Counted from the stretch's first letter, positions 47,401 to 61,231 are shown. The stretch: 64,000 bases of DNA from Siphonodentalium dalli (GCA_032622095.1 CP136063.1:91861980-91925979); one strand, 5' to 3'. Made by a program: numbers and translations. The notes: generated from the sequence alone by a model not told the origin.

Positions 47401-48393
47401 CCCTCACACCATAGCGTATGCTGAAACCTATGAGTTGCGTGTAAAAAATATTTGTATACGCACCATGCAAACGCAACCGAAATCAACAATTTTGTCAATT
47501 CTGTAACCTATTCGACCTATGGGTTGCGTGTGGGTTGCGTGTGGGTTGCGTGTGGGTTGCGAACTGAACTTATGATCCCCCAATATCTGCGATCGCCGGC
47601 ATACGAGTTGCGTGCGAGTTGCATGTGAGTTGCGTGTGAGTTGGTGCAGAACATACGAGTTGCGTTTGAGTTGCGTTCAAAACTTACAAGTTGCGTTTGA
47701 CCTGCGTGCTAGTTGCGTGGTATTTGCGACCAGATTAAACTGATGTCCAATAACAGCAAGAGGTAGCTCCATGTTGTCACCTCGGAGGTCCACTAACAAC
47801 TGACACGGATCTAGAAAAGGCCCACTATTTATACCATTTATCAACACGCATGTAGTACGCAACTAACACGCAACTCACACGCAACTAATATGTTGGATAC
47901 GCAGGGCATAGGTTGGGGATACGCTGGGAATAAGCACAATAGGTTGGGGGTACGCTACACACGCAACAGGATCACAACAGGCACGCAACACGATCGCAAA
48001 ATGATCGCAACAGGGACGCAAAATGATCGCAACAGGTACGCAACACATTCGCAACATGTACGGTGCCAAAACCTGGCCAGATACCTCAAATTTGGACCTG
48101 CGATCACCTGCGTTCATAACTTATGAGTTGCGTACCTGTTGCGATCGTGTTGCGTGCTTAGCGTACCTGTTGCGTCCCTGTTGCGTATAAATTGATCGCA
48201 GGCATTCGCAGAGAATTATTGAACATGTTCAAAATTTCGAACTTACTCTGCGTGTGTCTGTGATCACCTGCGTGCTTGTTGCGTACTTCAAACCTATAAA
48301 ACTTATTAGTTGCGTGTGAGTTGCGTTCGGAACTTATGACCACTATTTTTTATTCGCAACCATACGCAACTGGTGATCGCTATGGTGTGAGGG
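47401..48393. mobile_element. 993-bp element with subterminal GTTGCGT arrays
   Basis: Terminal inverted repeats CCCTCACACCATAGCG, with TA at 47399-47400 and 48394-48395. The left part (about 47425-47720) holds many direct copies of GTTGCGTG/T at roughly 10-bp spacing. The middle (about 47860-48070) holds the reverse form (CGCAACA), and the right part forward copies again. No transposase seen. It lies between unit C exon 2 and its 3' flank. Confidence 0.8.
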
Positions 48394-48788
48394 TAGCTTA
48401 AGTTTCGCGTAGATGTGGCCTTGGTGAATTCAACACAGGTATAAACACAGTCTCTGTCACAGATTATGTAGTCAAGTTTTGAATTTATTGAAGACAGTCT
48501 ATGGTACTCATTTGTGATTTAATAAATTTAGTTCATGGTACGTACACCATCACGCATTCTTGTGATAAAAGCGAAATATTCGTGTTTTATCACTTGATCT
48601 GAGGCAACTATATAACTACTATTTTGAGAAACATACAATAGGATCTACGCATTCTCCCCAGTACAATATGAACATAATTCATACCGTTTTATAGCAATTC
48701 ATTTTTTAAGGTTTTATACCGTAGATATCAAAATAAATGGTGATCGGTCTCATTCGTGAGACTGCTCTGAATACATATATTTCTGCTT

Positions 48789-51170
48789 CTACACTGTAAA
48801 AAGGACAGTGTGGCAGCTTCCACACAATGGCTGTGTGGAGGTATTATCTGAACATAAATGTGTACATAATACACACATATGTGTGTATCACCCAATATCC
48901 ACACATATATGTGTACATCACTGCACATATTTGTATGCGACGTCGGTTTTTTAAATTTCACGTGGTGGTCACGCGCGCGTCGTTGTTTCGTACAGGCTCA
49001 CAGGCTGCTGTAAAGTGTACACATGGAGTCTTGTTGATTGTTGATTGATCTCGAAATTCGATATATTGGGCGGTCTCTTCGATTATTTCTATAGTTAAGG
49101 TAAGATTATATTTTAATTGGCAAGATATTCACCTTTGTGAGAATGTCCGTATCTATTTTGTATAAACATGATTGAACAAAATAATATACTTGATTTGGAT
49201 TTTCTGATTCAACAATTCCCTATCGCATAGTCATATATTTACATTTTAGAGTTATGCGTTTATCTGGGTTTATCTGTTGTTTCTGTAGTCTATATGATAC
49301 GCATCTTTCCGAAGCATAAAACCTATTTCTGCTCGAAAATTGTCTTTATGTAAATTGACAAATTCAACTGTGTGGTGAAGACATTTACTGAACAAATGTG
49401 TGTTCATCACATACACACTATATATTATACAGCGTGCTTTAAACCAGAACCACAATTTTATTATTTTCCACGGTAAGGTTCTCATGTTGATAAATAACGA
49501 CGTTTTTTGTGTTCATATGGAATGCAGATGAGAGGAAATATCTACTGAGACCAGTGACGTGGCGACAGGGCGGATATTGGGAAGGGTGTGTCTATAACCC
49601 TATCCCAAACTTCGGTAAAATTTACTAAAAATTCCAACAGTTGGAAATTTCATGCCTGACGCAAAGTTGCAAGTTTTACACCACGTGCATTATAATAGGT
49701 TGAATTGTTCTCTTTGTTTGATTTTTCAACCAGTAATTAGTGGGAAATTTATTGTTTTTTAAGACAAACAGTAGCATATTTTTCTACTTTTGGTAAAACA
49801 AAAATGGCCTCAAATGGCCATCGGTGGAAGACTTCCATTTGGTTGGAAATTCTAATAGTTGGAAAACTTGAGGTACCAAATGGAAAACTCAGAACGAGAG
49901 GGGGGGGGGGGGGTGTGCAAATATAATTCTACAAATATGGTTCAAGGGGGAGGGTGTGGTGCACTTCGACATTTGAAGGTGGACACCCCCGCCAACGGCG
50001 ACCACCGAGCCGCGTCACTGAATGAGACTTGTGGATGCCACTGAAATGCCCTACGAAGTTCTATATATGTGGCACCCGGACTCACACGAAATGTGTGAAA
50101 TTGGTGTTTCAAATTAATTTCAATTGAATATGATGAGCATCACTGTTGCAATAAACCTTGAAATACCACAATGGACGATCAATGTACCAAGGGAAACAAA
50201 TTGTTGGGTGGGTGGGGTATTTATTTGTCAATTATATTGGTGGTTTACCAAGACGATGTGAAAAATTAACATACATATTTTGGCTCCTCTGCTATGTATA
50301 ACTTGCGTAAATTCGGTTACCGAGGGAGGGGCCGGGTGGGGTTGGGTGATGTCGTATATCTAATACATATGTAGCCACCGTCCAAAACTTTAAATTGTGA
50401 AGAATATTATGTCATTCAATAAATGTCATAGCAAATAATGAACTTAGAAATAATCTAAAATTATAAATACTGCAGAATAGTGAGATGGGTCATTAAAGTA
50501 TTATTAGCATTTGGATTGAGTGACGTACATGGTGAAGAGTTATCGTTTATACTATAAAAAGGGGGGGGGCTTATTTTCAAACTCGCCATGTTTCTCATAT
50601 TATAATCCTTATATATGAATGTATTGTGTTATATAGCTAAAATTCCTTCTGTAAAATTGCAAATTTCCCGTGTCAAGATTGTGCTTAATGAGGCATCGAT
50701 CTGGCCATATAGATAAAGTAAAATATATTTATAAAATGTCCGAACATTCATTATGTGAAGCTATAATGAGTAGTACATGAATATATTTAGCATGTTTCAA
50801 AAACTATATTCCTTTCTGAAAATGCGCTCTTTAATGTATGAATTATAATACTGTTATAGATGTACATACAATGTACACTGTAAATAATATTCCCAATGAC
50901 ATGTTATAAACAAAATAACTTCTCTGCTTACAGGTTCAATGGTGAAATCATGGCGGTCACGCGGTGCGACGTCGATGTAAATAACAAGATATGGACATGG
51001 CTGCCTTGGCAACGACGCAGATAAACTCTAATCAACCAACCAAGAACAACGGTGGAATGTATGAGTTAGACACAAATTCCACAATGTCATGTGCTGTAAT
51101 TTGGTTTCTGTGCAAGATGCGATGACTTCTATTCTTCGTGAACTCGAGATTTCTCCCCAGATATTGCACC

Positions 51171-51209
<39 letters not shown>

Positions 51210-52416
51210 TCAAAAAGACTATCCTCTTTGGAGCCCTTAATTTTCTTGTATAGTTCAAGGGATCTCAGAAAGCATGCGGTTAGTTTTAGAGCTTGTTCTT
51301 CTACACACGTGAGGGTGAGTCTGATGTGAGGCAGCCAACCAGTAGCAATATGCATATATGTATATGCAGCAGAGACTGACTTTCGAATTGTTCCAATACA
51401 TTCATGTTGGAGGAAAATTCTAGTTATTGATGTGAAACCCATTGATGGAATTGAAACATGCACGCTTATAGTTTAAAATTTCTTTGAAATCTCGTCGGAT
51501 GACCAAAATATTATGTGAATGTGTTAAACGGCTGTTTTGTTTTGTGTCTTTGTATTATTGAAATTAAAGACTATAGCTATACTATATCATTCGACTATCA
51601 CGATTTCTGCTGTGTACACAAAAGAAAGCTGCGGACCCCCGGGATATGCATGTTTGCTGTTTGATAAGTTACTATTCGAAAACGTCCAGCGCCGCACGTC
51701 AAGCATTAGTAGACTATAACATTTCATATGTATGGCGGGAAAAAAACGTCCAACGATAGCCGAACTATATGTTTGGCCAATAAATATCGTTAAACACTCT
51801 TCGTTGAATATGATTTTTTGTTTGCAGGATTAGCAGCCTATTGTTTGGATCGACCACACAAATTTGTACACATGTAATGAACACATATGTGTTGTCTTGC
51901 CCAACAGCATTGTGTACAAGAACAATACAAAATAGTGTAATGGCGGTGAACACTATTGTTTGGATCAACCACACAAATGTGTACGCATGTGATTAACACA
52001 TATGTGTAGTCTCGCCCAATAACATTGTGTACAATAACAATACAAACTTGTGTGGTAGCGGTGAACATATTGTTTCCTTAGTGTAAACATATTTGTGTCC
52101 ATTCAACGAACAAATAAATGTGCTGGACCCAAACATCTGTGTGTGTGTCAACTACACAACTTTGTAGGTCAGTAACCACACATAAACTGTTCATCTGCAT
52201 CCACACAATCTTGTGCGAAACTTAGCACACATTTAATGTGTGCCTACAAAGAACAAGTTGTTTGGTCGATCCACACAGTTTGTTCGCCACCGCCACACAA
52301 CAGATGTGTGGTCATTTGCCACACAATTCACCACACAATGTTGTGCTCGATCAAGTGGCTACACAAACTGTGTGGTAACTGTGTGGTTCTACCACACAGT
52401 CGTTTTAAGAGTGTAG
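48789..52416. mobile_element. 3.6-kb element with ACACA/TGTGT subterminal palindromes
   Basis: The ends are CTACACTGTAAAAAGGACAG and a related inverted end finishing AGTGTAG. Both ends carry short CCACACA...TGTGTGG palindromes (48810-48935 and 51850-52400), including two direct ~116-bp copies from about 51838. Flanks match consecutive sequence in the unit A 3' flank near 21001-21050, which lacks the element, so this is an insertion. The interior (49050-51830) is AT-rich with no recognisable transposase, a long G run at 49900 and a TA microsatellite. No target duplication could be read. Confidence 0.7.
51176..51206. repeat. TA microsatellite
   Basis: About 15 perfect TA units. It creates Ile-Tyr runs in overlapping frames, which should not be taken as protein. 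Confidence 0.95.
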
Positions 52417-52702
52417 AGAAAGGCTACATAGTCAATACATCCCTACTAAATCCAGTTTAGCTGTTTAATTACACATATATCACATGATTCAAGATTAGCG
52501 GTACAGATAAAACTGCGTCATTTTTACGTTTCTGGACACCCAAAAGTCCAGATTTAACCGTTCCACAAGACCCTGATTTCGCTTGCTCTCTCGTGAGATA
52601 CATCAGAGAAAATACGTACATCTCTAATCAAAAGTTTCTCTTATACTTGTAGTCATTCTTCCTCGCAATATTCGAGCGTGTGTTCACTCGTATAGGACTA
52701 CC

Positions 52703-53872
52703 TATTCAATTTTTTACTAAATGTAAATTTCATTCGATTTTGTCCATTTTGGTGGCCATTTTGGGAAAAATATTCTACATATATGGTTTACGACTAAGCA
52801 ATGTTTGTGTATATTTCAATTTATTACGAATTTGGCATTAATTGGAGCACCTGCCGCAGAATTCAGTATTTTCCGATAACAACAGACATTATGGACGCCA
52901 TCTTCAATAGAGAATTTTCCCCAAAGCGGATTTTGGATATGTTGTTCCCTACATTTTGCCCGACAATATGACGCCAAAAACAGCTTGTAAACAATTTGTT
53001 CTAGGTCCAATGCTTCAACGACCAGACTATAATGAAATTTGCTATGGGGAAAGCGTTCTTGGGGACACGCATAAAATGTGATACCAACATGCATCCATAT
53101 TACATGGATGACAACAACATAATCATCAATTCCTTTTATTTATAATGAACTGCATGTCCGATCGATCAATCTTTGTGGTAAAGCATAAGACTGGACGAGC
53201 GCCATCTTCGATGTGCAACCCGTGTTTTAGCAGTTCTGTTGAAGGGCTATGCTTTGTAGACGAGTTTTATATATTTTCGGTGCCATTGGGTATGTATTAT
53301 TATTTCTGGGATCCATATTACATAATAAGATATTGAGACATAGATAGGTATATACATGTACAATATTTACATCCTGGTTTTACATGGCCTACAAAATGAC
53401 ACAATTACATACATGTACCATGTGTATAATGCATATGTTGACATTTGTATCACGTGTACATCAATTACGCTTAATTGTTTGCCGTGATTAACAACAGCAT
53501 CAACAACAAAACCTATCGTGATATCTGGTTATACTATGTTGTATATCATGTGTATATGATCGATGTATTGCGTATGCTATACTAACAACAATAGCAGCAT
53601 CAACCACGTTAAAATCGATTTATTGCCTCTATATGCTGAGATAACGGTATAAACCAACTGTTGGCTGTTGGAATTCGCAATGACATTAAAAAATCAGTTA
53701 TCGTTAAAAAAAATTATTTATAACTTAAATTTACATGTATATATCATGTATTTATCCATACATTATTTGATAATATGATCATGTACGTAAACGTAATTTG
53801 CGCCCGCTTGTTACTGTTCATGGGATTATCGGATGAATTGTTATCTTTATAGAAGGATTTGATGATAAACCC
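52703..53872. other. No gene seen beyond the unit C flank
   Basis: Homology to the unit A-B spacer stops at about 52702. The rest is AT-rich with no supported feature. Confidence 0.5.
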
Positions 53873-53875
53873 TTA

Positions 53876-54653
53876 GGGTGGATACACACATGCATGTAAT
53901 CTCTGTAATTATCGTGTATTTGGCGTTTTACATTGATCATACAGACGATCTAATATGTGTCCACTGACAACCCAATCATTGCCTACGTGTTGAACGCACT
54001 GAGTTCTAGTTCCAATTACATCGGAATGTAGATAAGTCGTTATCTTGGAACCAAGTCGCCAGGCCACTTAAAATAAATGTTCGTGGGATAACCGATATAG
54101 TAGACTTTCTATTTAAATAATTACCAATCCTCTCTTATTTATAGCAGTGGTGGATCAGGATTTCCCCGACACATGCAGGGGCTATATATGACTCCGAAAG
54201 CTACCAGGCGGGGGTGGCTAACTCTGAGCTATTTAAGTAAAACATATCATATTGTACCTTCTTGCCCAGATTATTCCGACCGATACATTCAACTAAGTCC
54301 CTTAGCCATTTGAAGCTTTCGAGACCCCACCCAAACAAGCATCATGGTTGAAAATGTTCTACATCAAGCCTGTATATGCCAGGCGTATGGCTTCTGGTGG
54401 TCGTGCATTAATAAAATGCCAGATATCACACAGACTTTACTAATTTCCGCATCCATGAGAGAAGACATGTTTTGGACTGGCCTTAAATATACTGATAGAA
54501 GACAATTTGACTTCGCTTAGCACTGCTCACTTGTCTGGCCTGTTACCAATGAACCGCTCGCGCGCAGGTGATTAATGTTGTCAATTATTGGTGTGGCCAT
54601 GTAAAATACATGTATTTTACATACAGAAAGTACATGCATGTGTATATCCACCC
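53876..54653. mobile_element. Harbinger-like non-autonomous element, 778 bp
   Basis: Starts GGGTGGATACACACATGC and ends TGCATGTGTATATCCACCC, with TTA at 53873-53875 and 54654-54656. Interior sequence (CCGATACATTCAACTAAGTC, CGCTCGCGCGCAGG) matches the arms of 6983-9856. No transposase frame. Confidence 0.85.
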
Positions 54654-55539
54654 TTATAATGGGACACAAGAAAATGATATATACAATCTATGTAAATAAT
54701 CACATACAACGTAAATGTGCATATTTAGCCTGCCATGTAATACGAGTCTCAGCTGTCTGGCCATCGACGCAGTCCTGTCTGGCATTTTGCGCGCCGGTGT
54801 AGGTAGTGACGTCATGATGTACGTCTTGATGTCATGGCGCCTTTACTGGTTTCCCAAGAAGCAATCTTAAAATGACTGCGATCTTTCAATCGGAACTTAA
54901 AGTTTCCGTTTGTCGGCCTTGAACTTTGAGAATATTTCATAAATTTTTTAGGCTGAAATACCGTTAGAAAATTGAAGATAATATGTAAACGGCCAGCAAG
55001 GTCGCTAGATTCCTCTTTAGGGGTAAATATTTTTAATAATTTTATGAAATATGTAAACAAAACTTTTTCATGCAATTTAACTTTCAGAGCTTTTGTTCAA
55101 TTTACATTCACTTTTTGAAAATATATTTGGCTTTAGGAGCATAATGTTCCTACATATGATGAAGTATAGCTAACAGTTGCTAGATCAAAGTTTGTTATTT
55201 TTGCCCTGGAGCATTTTGCCCAATTTACACATTTCGAGGTGGCATTAATCAATACAAAATGGCGGCCATCGCCAACAATAATTTTTGGACTCCGCTGACC
55301 TTTGAATTATGAATAAATTATTCTACTTTAGGTAATTTAATCTATTTTTAGAGTGGGCTGAAAAAGTCGATTAGTATATCTCATATTCGCATACGTATAC
55401 CCTATAGGTCGCTTCGCTTCCGCGGCTTCAGAGCGGGCGCTATTAAATATGGCTAAATTAAACAAAATACTGGAGGCAATTGCCGTATGTAATCGCATTT
55501 TAGGTAAAGACTCGAGTTGAGATTAAATTGAGCCACCAA

Positions 55540-55740
55540 ATGAATGTTACGACCGCGGAGACCTCGCCATCACGGTATGGATATATTCTAAACACCAAAA
55601 TCCATTTTGTATATTGTTCGCGCTTCAATTCCTTCAATTGTTTGTCCGTCCATTTGAGAATTTGGAGATTTGTCGGAATTATTTTAGCAGTTTTCTCCAT
55701 TTTCCGACTGGAAAAGTTTTTGGGAAAATATTGCTGAAAA
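55540..55740. repeat. Diverged copy of the 206-bp repeat
   Basis: CACCAAAATCCATTTTG, CAATTCCTTCAATTGT and GGAGATTTGTCGGAATTATT are in the order of the 58-kb units. Minus frame keeps TNLQILKWTDKQLKEL. Confidence 0.75.
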
Positions 55741-55920
55741 ATTGTTCAATTCGACATTGTTATCAGAATAGTCTGTATATCGGGATTTTCCGTATATATC
55801 GATCGACCGACCGTATCACTTGTAACAAAATACGTAGACACAAATTTAAGGTTCAGGAGCTATTACCGTTTATAAGTGCGAATTGTATTTGGGAAACTTA
55901 TCACTTAATGTATATGCATC

Positions 55921-55995
55921 ATGTATTTATCCCGTATATATCATGTATTTATCCCGTATATATCATATATTTATCCCGTATATGCCATGTGTTTA
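55921..55995. repeat. Short tandem repeat ATGTATTTATCCCGTATATC
   Basis: About four copies of a ~20-bp unit with small changes. Confidence 0.8.
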
Positions 55996-56106
55996 TCCAT
56001 ACATTATCTGATATTAAATAGGTTATATAAAACAAATTACTAGAGGCACTTTCCGTACATATGAAGTCGAATATAATAAGGTAAAGACTCGAGTTGAGTC
56101 ACTGAT

Positions 56107-56674
56107 GGTTACACTGGTGTAAATGTTTTCCATAGGCCTCAGTGCTAACGTTTTAGCGTATAGTGTTGGCAATATAAATGTTGGGTCCAAAATTTTCTTT
56201 AAATCTGAAAAATTGACATTTTGGGAAACTTTTTACCCAAAAAAATCATGTCTGTCTAGCAGGGAATTCGCCTTTAAATCTTATGTTTTCGTAACTAGTG
56301 TCAGAACCGCATAAAAAAATACAGTCATATTTTAGACCACACCAAAAAATTCAAACTTCACTACATAGGGTTAATTCCTGTGCCAATGGTTATTTTACCT
56401 ATGGGAAATCATAGGGAAGAGGTGTGATGATTTTTTTATGTGAAAAGCACACAAGTCTATTGACCAATCAGGGCCCAGTGTCTATTTTATTCTCTCCTAT
56501 ATATTCCTTTGTGTTTGATAAGTTTATTATGCCTTAGCTGCAAATCAATACAGAACATAAGTGCATTAGTACATGAACAAAACATATTTACATATATATA
56601 ATACAAATAGATATATACAAGAAGATAGATGTCCGCTAGATGTCACTCGGAACCTTATTTACACCAGTGTAACC
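56107..56674. mobile_element. MITE with GGTTACACTGGTGTAAAT ends, copy 1
   Basis: Inverted ends GGTTACACTGGTGTAAAT. It matches 57578-58029 along its length but has about 120 bp extra near its right end (around 56510-56635). No coding region. Confidence 0.8.
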
Positions 56675-57577
56675 TAAAGCGATAGCCCGCTTTTTCGCAG
56701 AATAATTGTAACTCCCTAGATTTCTTCAGAATTGCCCATCAATGGAAAAAATCTGTTCAAAAACAATATCACTTCTGTGGTTCTTTATTTATCACACACA
56801 ATTTAACCCCACCCTCTTTAACAAATTATTCATCAAAAAAGCACAATTTTCCACCACCAGTCATGTTCAGGCCCCATTTTCACTCAGTTTTAGGGGTCTG
56901 GTGTTGCAAACTTGGATCAGCTATGGAAGACTGTTCAATATTCTTTCCATGAGAGAACTTCTGGTGATGTGAGGTCATTGAGTCCAGATCTGATCAGCTG
57001 AGCATCAAGCGCATGACTTTATCAGCACATTGAAGAATAAAATATGACATTTTCAGGTCTGCAAGGGTGATCCAAGATAACTGGATGTGGGTGTATATTG
57101 AATTAGTTAAATAAAGATATGCTCTCTTTGAATTGCTGAAGCATTTTCTTAAATGTGTCCAAGTTTTAGTGCTATTAACCTTCAAATGACCATACCCACC
57201 AGTGGAAATGACACACTTTTATGATATATATCTGTATATCACTGGCTATAAAATCTAAAATACTTGTTAAATTAGGTTCTTATAACAATTGATATATGTG
57301 TCGTTGACATGCCCATGTTATGGGTCATTTGCATCATCATGTGACTATTACCACCTTGAAAATTTTTGAAAATACCTTGAAAAATTGGCATTTTTTTATG
57401 AAAAATCTTACTATTTTTTTGGCTGATGTAAGTGAAAGAAGACATCAGCAGCAAGAATAGCCACATCAAGCATGAGATATTCATTGGACTGAAAGACCAG
57501 GCTCTGTAAAATGCATTAAAATGCTTTAAAGTGACTCCCAGGAATCAAAAATGATAAAAAGCTATTTTTTCCCTTTA

Positions 57578-58029
57578 GGTTACACTGGTGTAAATGTTTT
57601 CCATAGGCCTCAGTGCTAACGTTTTAGCGTATAGTGTTGGCAATATAAATGTTGGGTCCAAAATTTTCTCTAAATCTGAAAAATTGACATTTTGGGAAAC
57701 TTTTTACACAAAAAAATCATGTCTGTCTAGCAGGGAATTCGCCTTTAAATCTTATGTTTTCGTAACTAGTGTCAGAACCGCATACAAAAAATACAGTCGT
57801 ATTTTAGACCACACCAAAAAATTCAAACTTCACTACAAAGGGTTAATTCCTGTGCCAATGGTTATTTTACCTATGGGAAATCATAGGGAAGAGGTGTGAT
57901 GATTTTTTTATGTGAAAAGCACACAAGGCTATTGACCAATCAGGGCCCAGTGTCTATTTTATTCTCTCCTATATATTCCTCCCGCATCCGCTAGATGTCA
58001 CTCGGAACCTTATTTACACCAGTGTAACC
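57578..58029. mobile_element. MITE with GGTTACACTGGTGTAAAT ends, copy 2
   Basis: 452 bp, near-identical to the 56107 copy without its extra segment. The 63-residue plus-strand frame shared by both copies is just shared sequence. Confidence 0.8.
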
Positions 58030-58033
58030 TGAT

Positions 58034-58650
58034 AGAGTGACCCATCTTAGTCCGACACGAGAGTGACGGCCGAGGAGACCTCATCACGGGATGGAAATAT
58101 TATAAACACCAAAATCCATTTTGCTGTGGGTATAATGTTCCGCATCAATTCCTTCAATTGTCTGTCCGTCCATTTTAGGATTTGGAGATTTGTCGGCATT
58201 ATTTTAGCAGAGTTTTCTCCATTTTCCGGAGTCACAGATAGAGTGACCCATCTTAGTCCGACACGAGCGTGACGGCCGAGGAGACCTCATAACGGGATGA
58301 AAATATTATAAACACCAAAATCCATTTTGCTGTGGGTATAATGTTCCGCATCAATTCCTTCAATTGTCTGTCCGTCCATTTTAGGATTTGGAGATTTGTC
58401 GGCATTATTTTAGCAGAGTTTTCTCCATTTTCCGGAGTCACAGATAGAGTGACCCATCTTAGTCCGACACGAGCGTGACGGCCGAGGAGACCTCATAACG
58501 GGATGAAAATATTATAAACACCAAAATCCATTTTGCTGTGGGTATAATGTTCCGCATCAATTCCTTCAATTGTTGTCTGTCCATCCATTTGAGAATTTGG
58601 AGATTTGTCGGAATTATTTTAGCAGAGTTTTCTCCATTTTCCAGTCCATT
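58034..58650. repeat. 206-bp tandem repeat, three copies
   Basis: GATAGAGTGACCCATCTTAG recurs at 58031, 58237 and 58443, exactly 206 bp apart. The third copy ends differently. A related single copy is at 55540-55740. On the minus strand each keeps a frame containing TNLQILKWTDRQLKEL and AKWILVF. Confidence 0.85.
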
Positions 58651-58749
58651 TTTCTGCTGGAAAATGTTTTGGGAAAATAATGCCGACCTATTGATGTTTA
58701 TAACGAAAATTTCCACATGCAACGAACTGCCCCAAATTTTTTAAATGCA

Positions 58750-60288
58750 CATGTAGTATTGTAAAGGTGGTAAAGTTTGCGCTCATAAGAGATCACTATA
58801 AGATGAATGGAACGTCATTTCATGGCAATGTTTGATGAATAGTATGCTCTGCATATCCCTGAATTTTGTCATTTCTCAATTCACCGCATTGCTGAACACG
58901 TTGACCGCATATACAACGAAGATGGCGAGTCTATATAATAAAATCGATCCGTGCACAGTGTACATGTGTACCAAATAGGGGATTGTAGAGGATATGATGC
59001 GTTCTCTAAAAATCACATTTGAAAATATAGTAGCCAGACGTACAATAAAAACTTTATTTATTGATTCTCACCAAGAAGAATATCGTACAGACTGCATGGA
59101 TAGCTGCCATATAGTTGTAATTTTAAAGTTATGTGAAACACTCCGGTAGGGTGATCAAATAGAAATGTAGAATAATCTTACTCAAAGTTGTTATTTTTAC
59201 GAATATAAATCCAAATTTACAACACATATATATCACTTATATATCAATTCAATTCAATGACTCGATGGCGAAATCATTTGCGTTGGTTTATCGCCGTTTG
59301 TTGCTTCCCGAATCGAGATGTAAATATTCACAATTGCGCGTTGTTCAGCCGATGTTTTCTATGAAGAGATATGGTCGATTTCGTTGAGATTTTCGGCGAT
59401 GTTAGTAGCATTCTACATTCCACCAGTTGGCATAGCGCCTGAGTGCTAGCTGATCAGTTTCGTGCACCGGAACAAGTCCACAATGTGTCTTCAAACAAGC
59501 GTCGGTCTTAATACATTGTCTGCTTTGTGACTGATCGGTGACGAGGTTTTATATTTCGAAATCATTTGGCCGTGGATATAATTAAGGTACATGTACATGC
59601 ATATATGAGTGAGTTTTGTCACGCATATATAGGGAACCGAAAGCCACACACAGTCAGGGAGATGACACGACTTTGTATATCGATAAGTAAAATAGTTGTT
59701 TAGATTTGATGAAACAACGAATTTAGTCTTTGCCCAACGAGGTTGTCTGGTGTAACATATATATTAATTTCCACTCACTAGGCAGTAATACAAATCTAAT
59801 TATGTTCTAGTATATGAAATATAGGCCACACTAATCGTGATCTGATGATATGAAATAGGATGGAGTAATCTTTAACATTTTTGTATGGAAATCAATTTAA
59901 ATACAAGTTATATATATAATGTTATACAATTTAATCACAAGCTGCCAATCCACGGAATACTATAAAAAAATATGTTGTCACACATTTAGCCATTATGTGT
60001 TATTTCTCGCTAAAAATGCATAATCCGAATTAACGCTGGCAAATTGCTATTTCCTTGGCTTCGGGGGTAAAAAAATATTCGATTCGAGTCGAGGAACCCA
60101 CCCACCAAAGCTCAGAGTGATCAGATATCGATGTTTGGAATCTATTATTTTTCACCACCGATAATTTTAAGTGGCCAGCCTACAGTCGACGAGAAGTCCG
60201 TCTCTGACCAAATTGCGGATGAAGATGGATAACTCGAAAATCAAGTGGCTTTTTGTGTCAGATATTTGACAAACCGGCATTATTACTT
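58750..60288. other. No gene seen
   Basis: About 1.5 kb of AT-rich sequence with no long frame, inverted repeat or known motif. Confidence 0.5.
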
Positions 60289-60472
60289 TGAACAAAATGT
60301 TGATAAATAACAGGTTTTGGGCAATTTTATACTATAGTTGACAGTGGTTAGCATTATTTTTGGGCTATTACTCGAATATGATAACTAAAGCGGCATTTCA
60401 AAAAATGTTGTTGTTGTTGTTGGAATATGATGATATGGCGACCATCGAATCGGATTGAGTACCTTTAACCTA
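60289..60472. repeat. Direct repeat, copy 1
   Basis: GAACAAAATGTTGATAAATA ... CGAATCGGATTGAGTACC matches 61061-61231. This copy has an extra TTG run near 60406. Confidence 0.8.
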
Positions 60473-61060
60473 AATGTCCTGATTACTTTCACCTACATCC
60501 TGCTAACCAATTAACGCACATAAATCGTCAAGTGATATAACCACGCATAGACCGCGTGCCTAAAATGTACATAAAACTCGTGAGAATTTCGATGTTGCAC
60601 CAGAATCATTCGGGTATATGCCTGCCCTGACAATAACCGTACTGATAACCGCCAACTAAACTCGTGCTAAAAATTTCAAAGATATGAAACTAATAACATA
60701 TTCTCGCACAAATACGCACATAATCGATAATGTGAAATAGGTATATAGTTTAATTATTTGATAATGAAATAATCAGACAATGAAGTTATTTCGTTTTATG
60801 GCGCGGGCCACAGTGAAAACACATGTTAAAGAGCGTACACCTGAACATTCATAAGTTTGCTTTTTTTGTGTGTCATTGTCCACACACAATCGGAATAGAA
60901 TCGCCTCATTATGAGTCGATAATGTGACTGAAATGTTCTCATTTTCAGCATATTATCGACTCAAAACGATGTAATTCTAAGCAGATTATCTACCTAAACC
61001 AAGTTCTATAATAAGCAGATAATGTGTTGGTTTTAGGAAGAACAGGCTGAAGAAACCTAA

Positions 61061-61231
61061 TATGAACAAAATATTGATGAATAACAGGTTTTGTACAATT
61101 GTATACTATAGTTGACTGTGTTTAGCATTATTTTTGAGCAATTAATCGATTCTGATAACTGAAGCGGCATTTAAAAAAATGTTGTTGGAATCTGATTATA
61201 GGGGGACCATCGAATCGGATTGAGTACCTTT
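61061..61231. repeat. Direct repeat, copy 2
   Basis: GAACAAAATATTGATGAATA ... CGAATCGGATTGAGTACC, same order as 60289-60472. Unknown family. Confidence 0.8.

Noticed and set aside
51032-51463. 143-residue minus-strand frame
   Set aside because: Crosses a TA microsatellite that supplies an Ile-Tyr run; the flanking parts are not recognisable and lie within a transposon.
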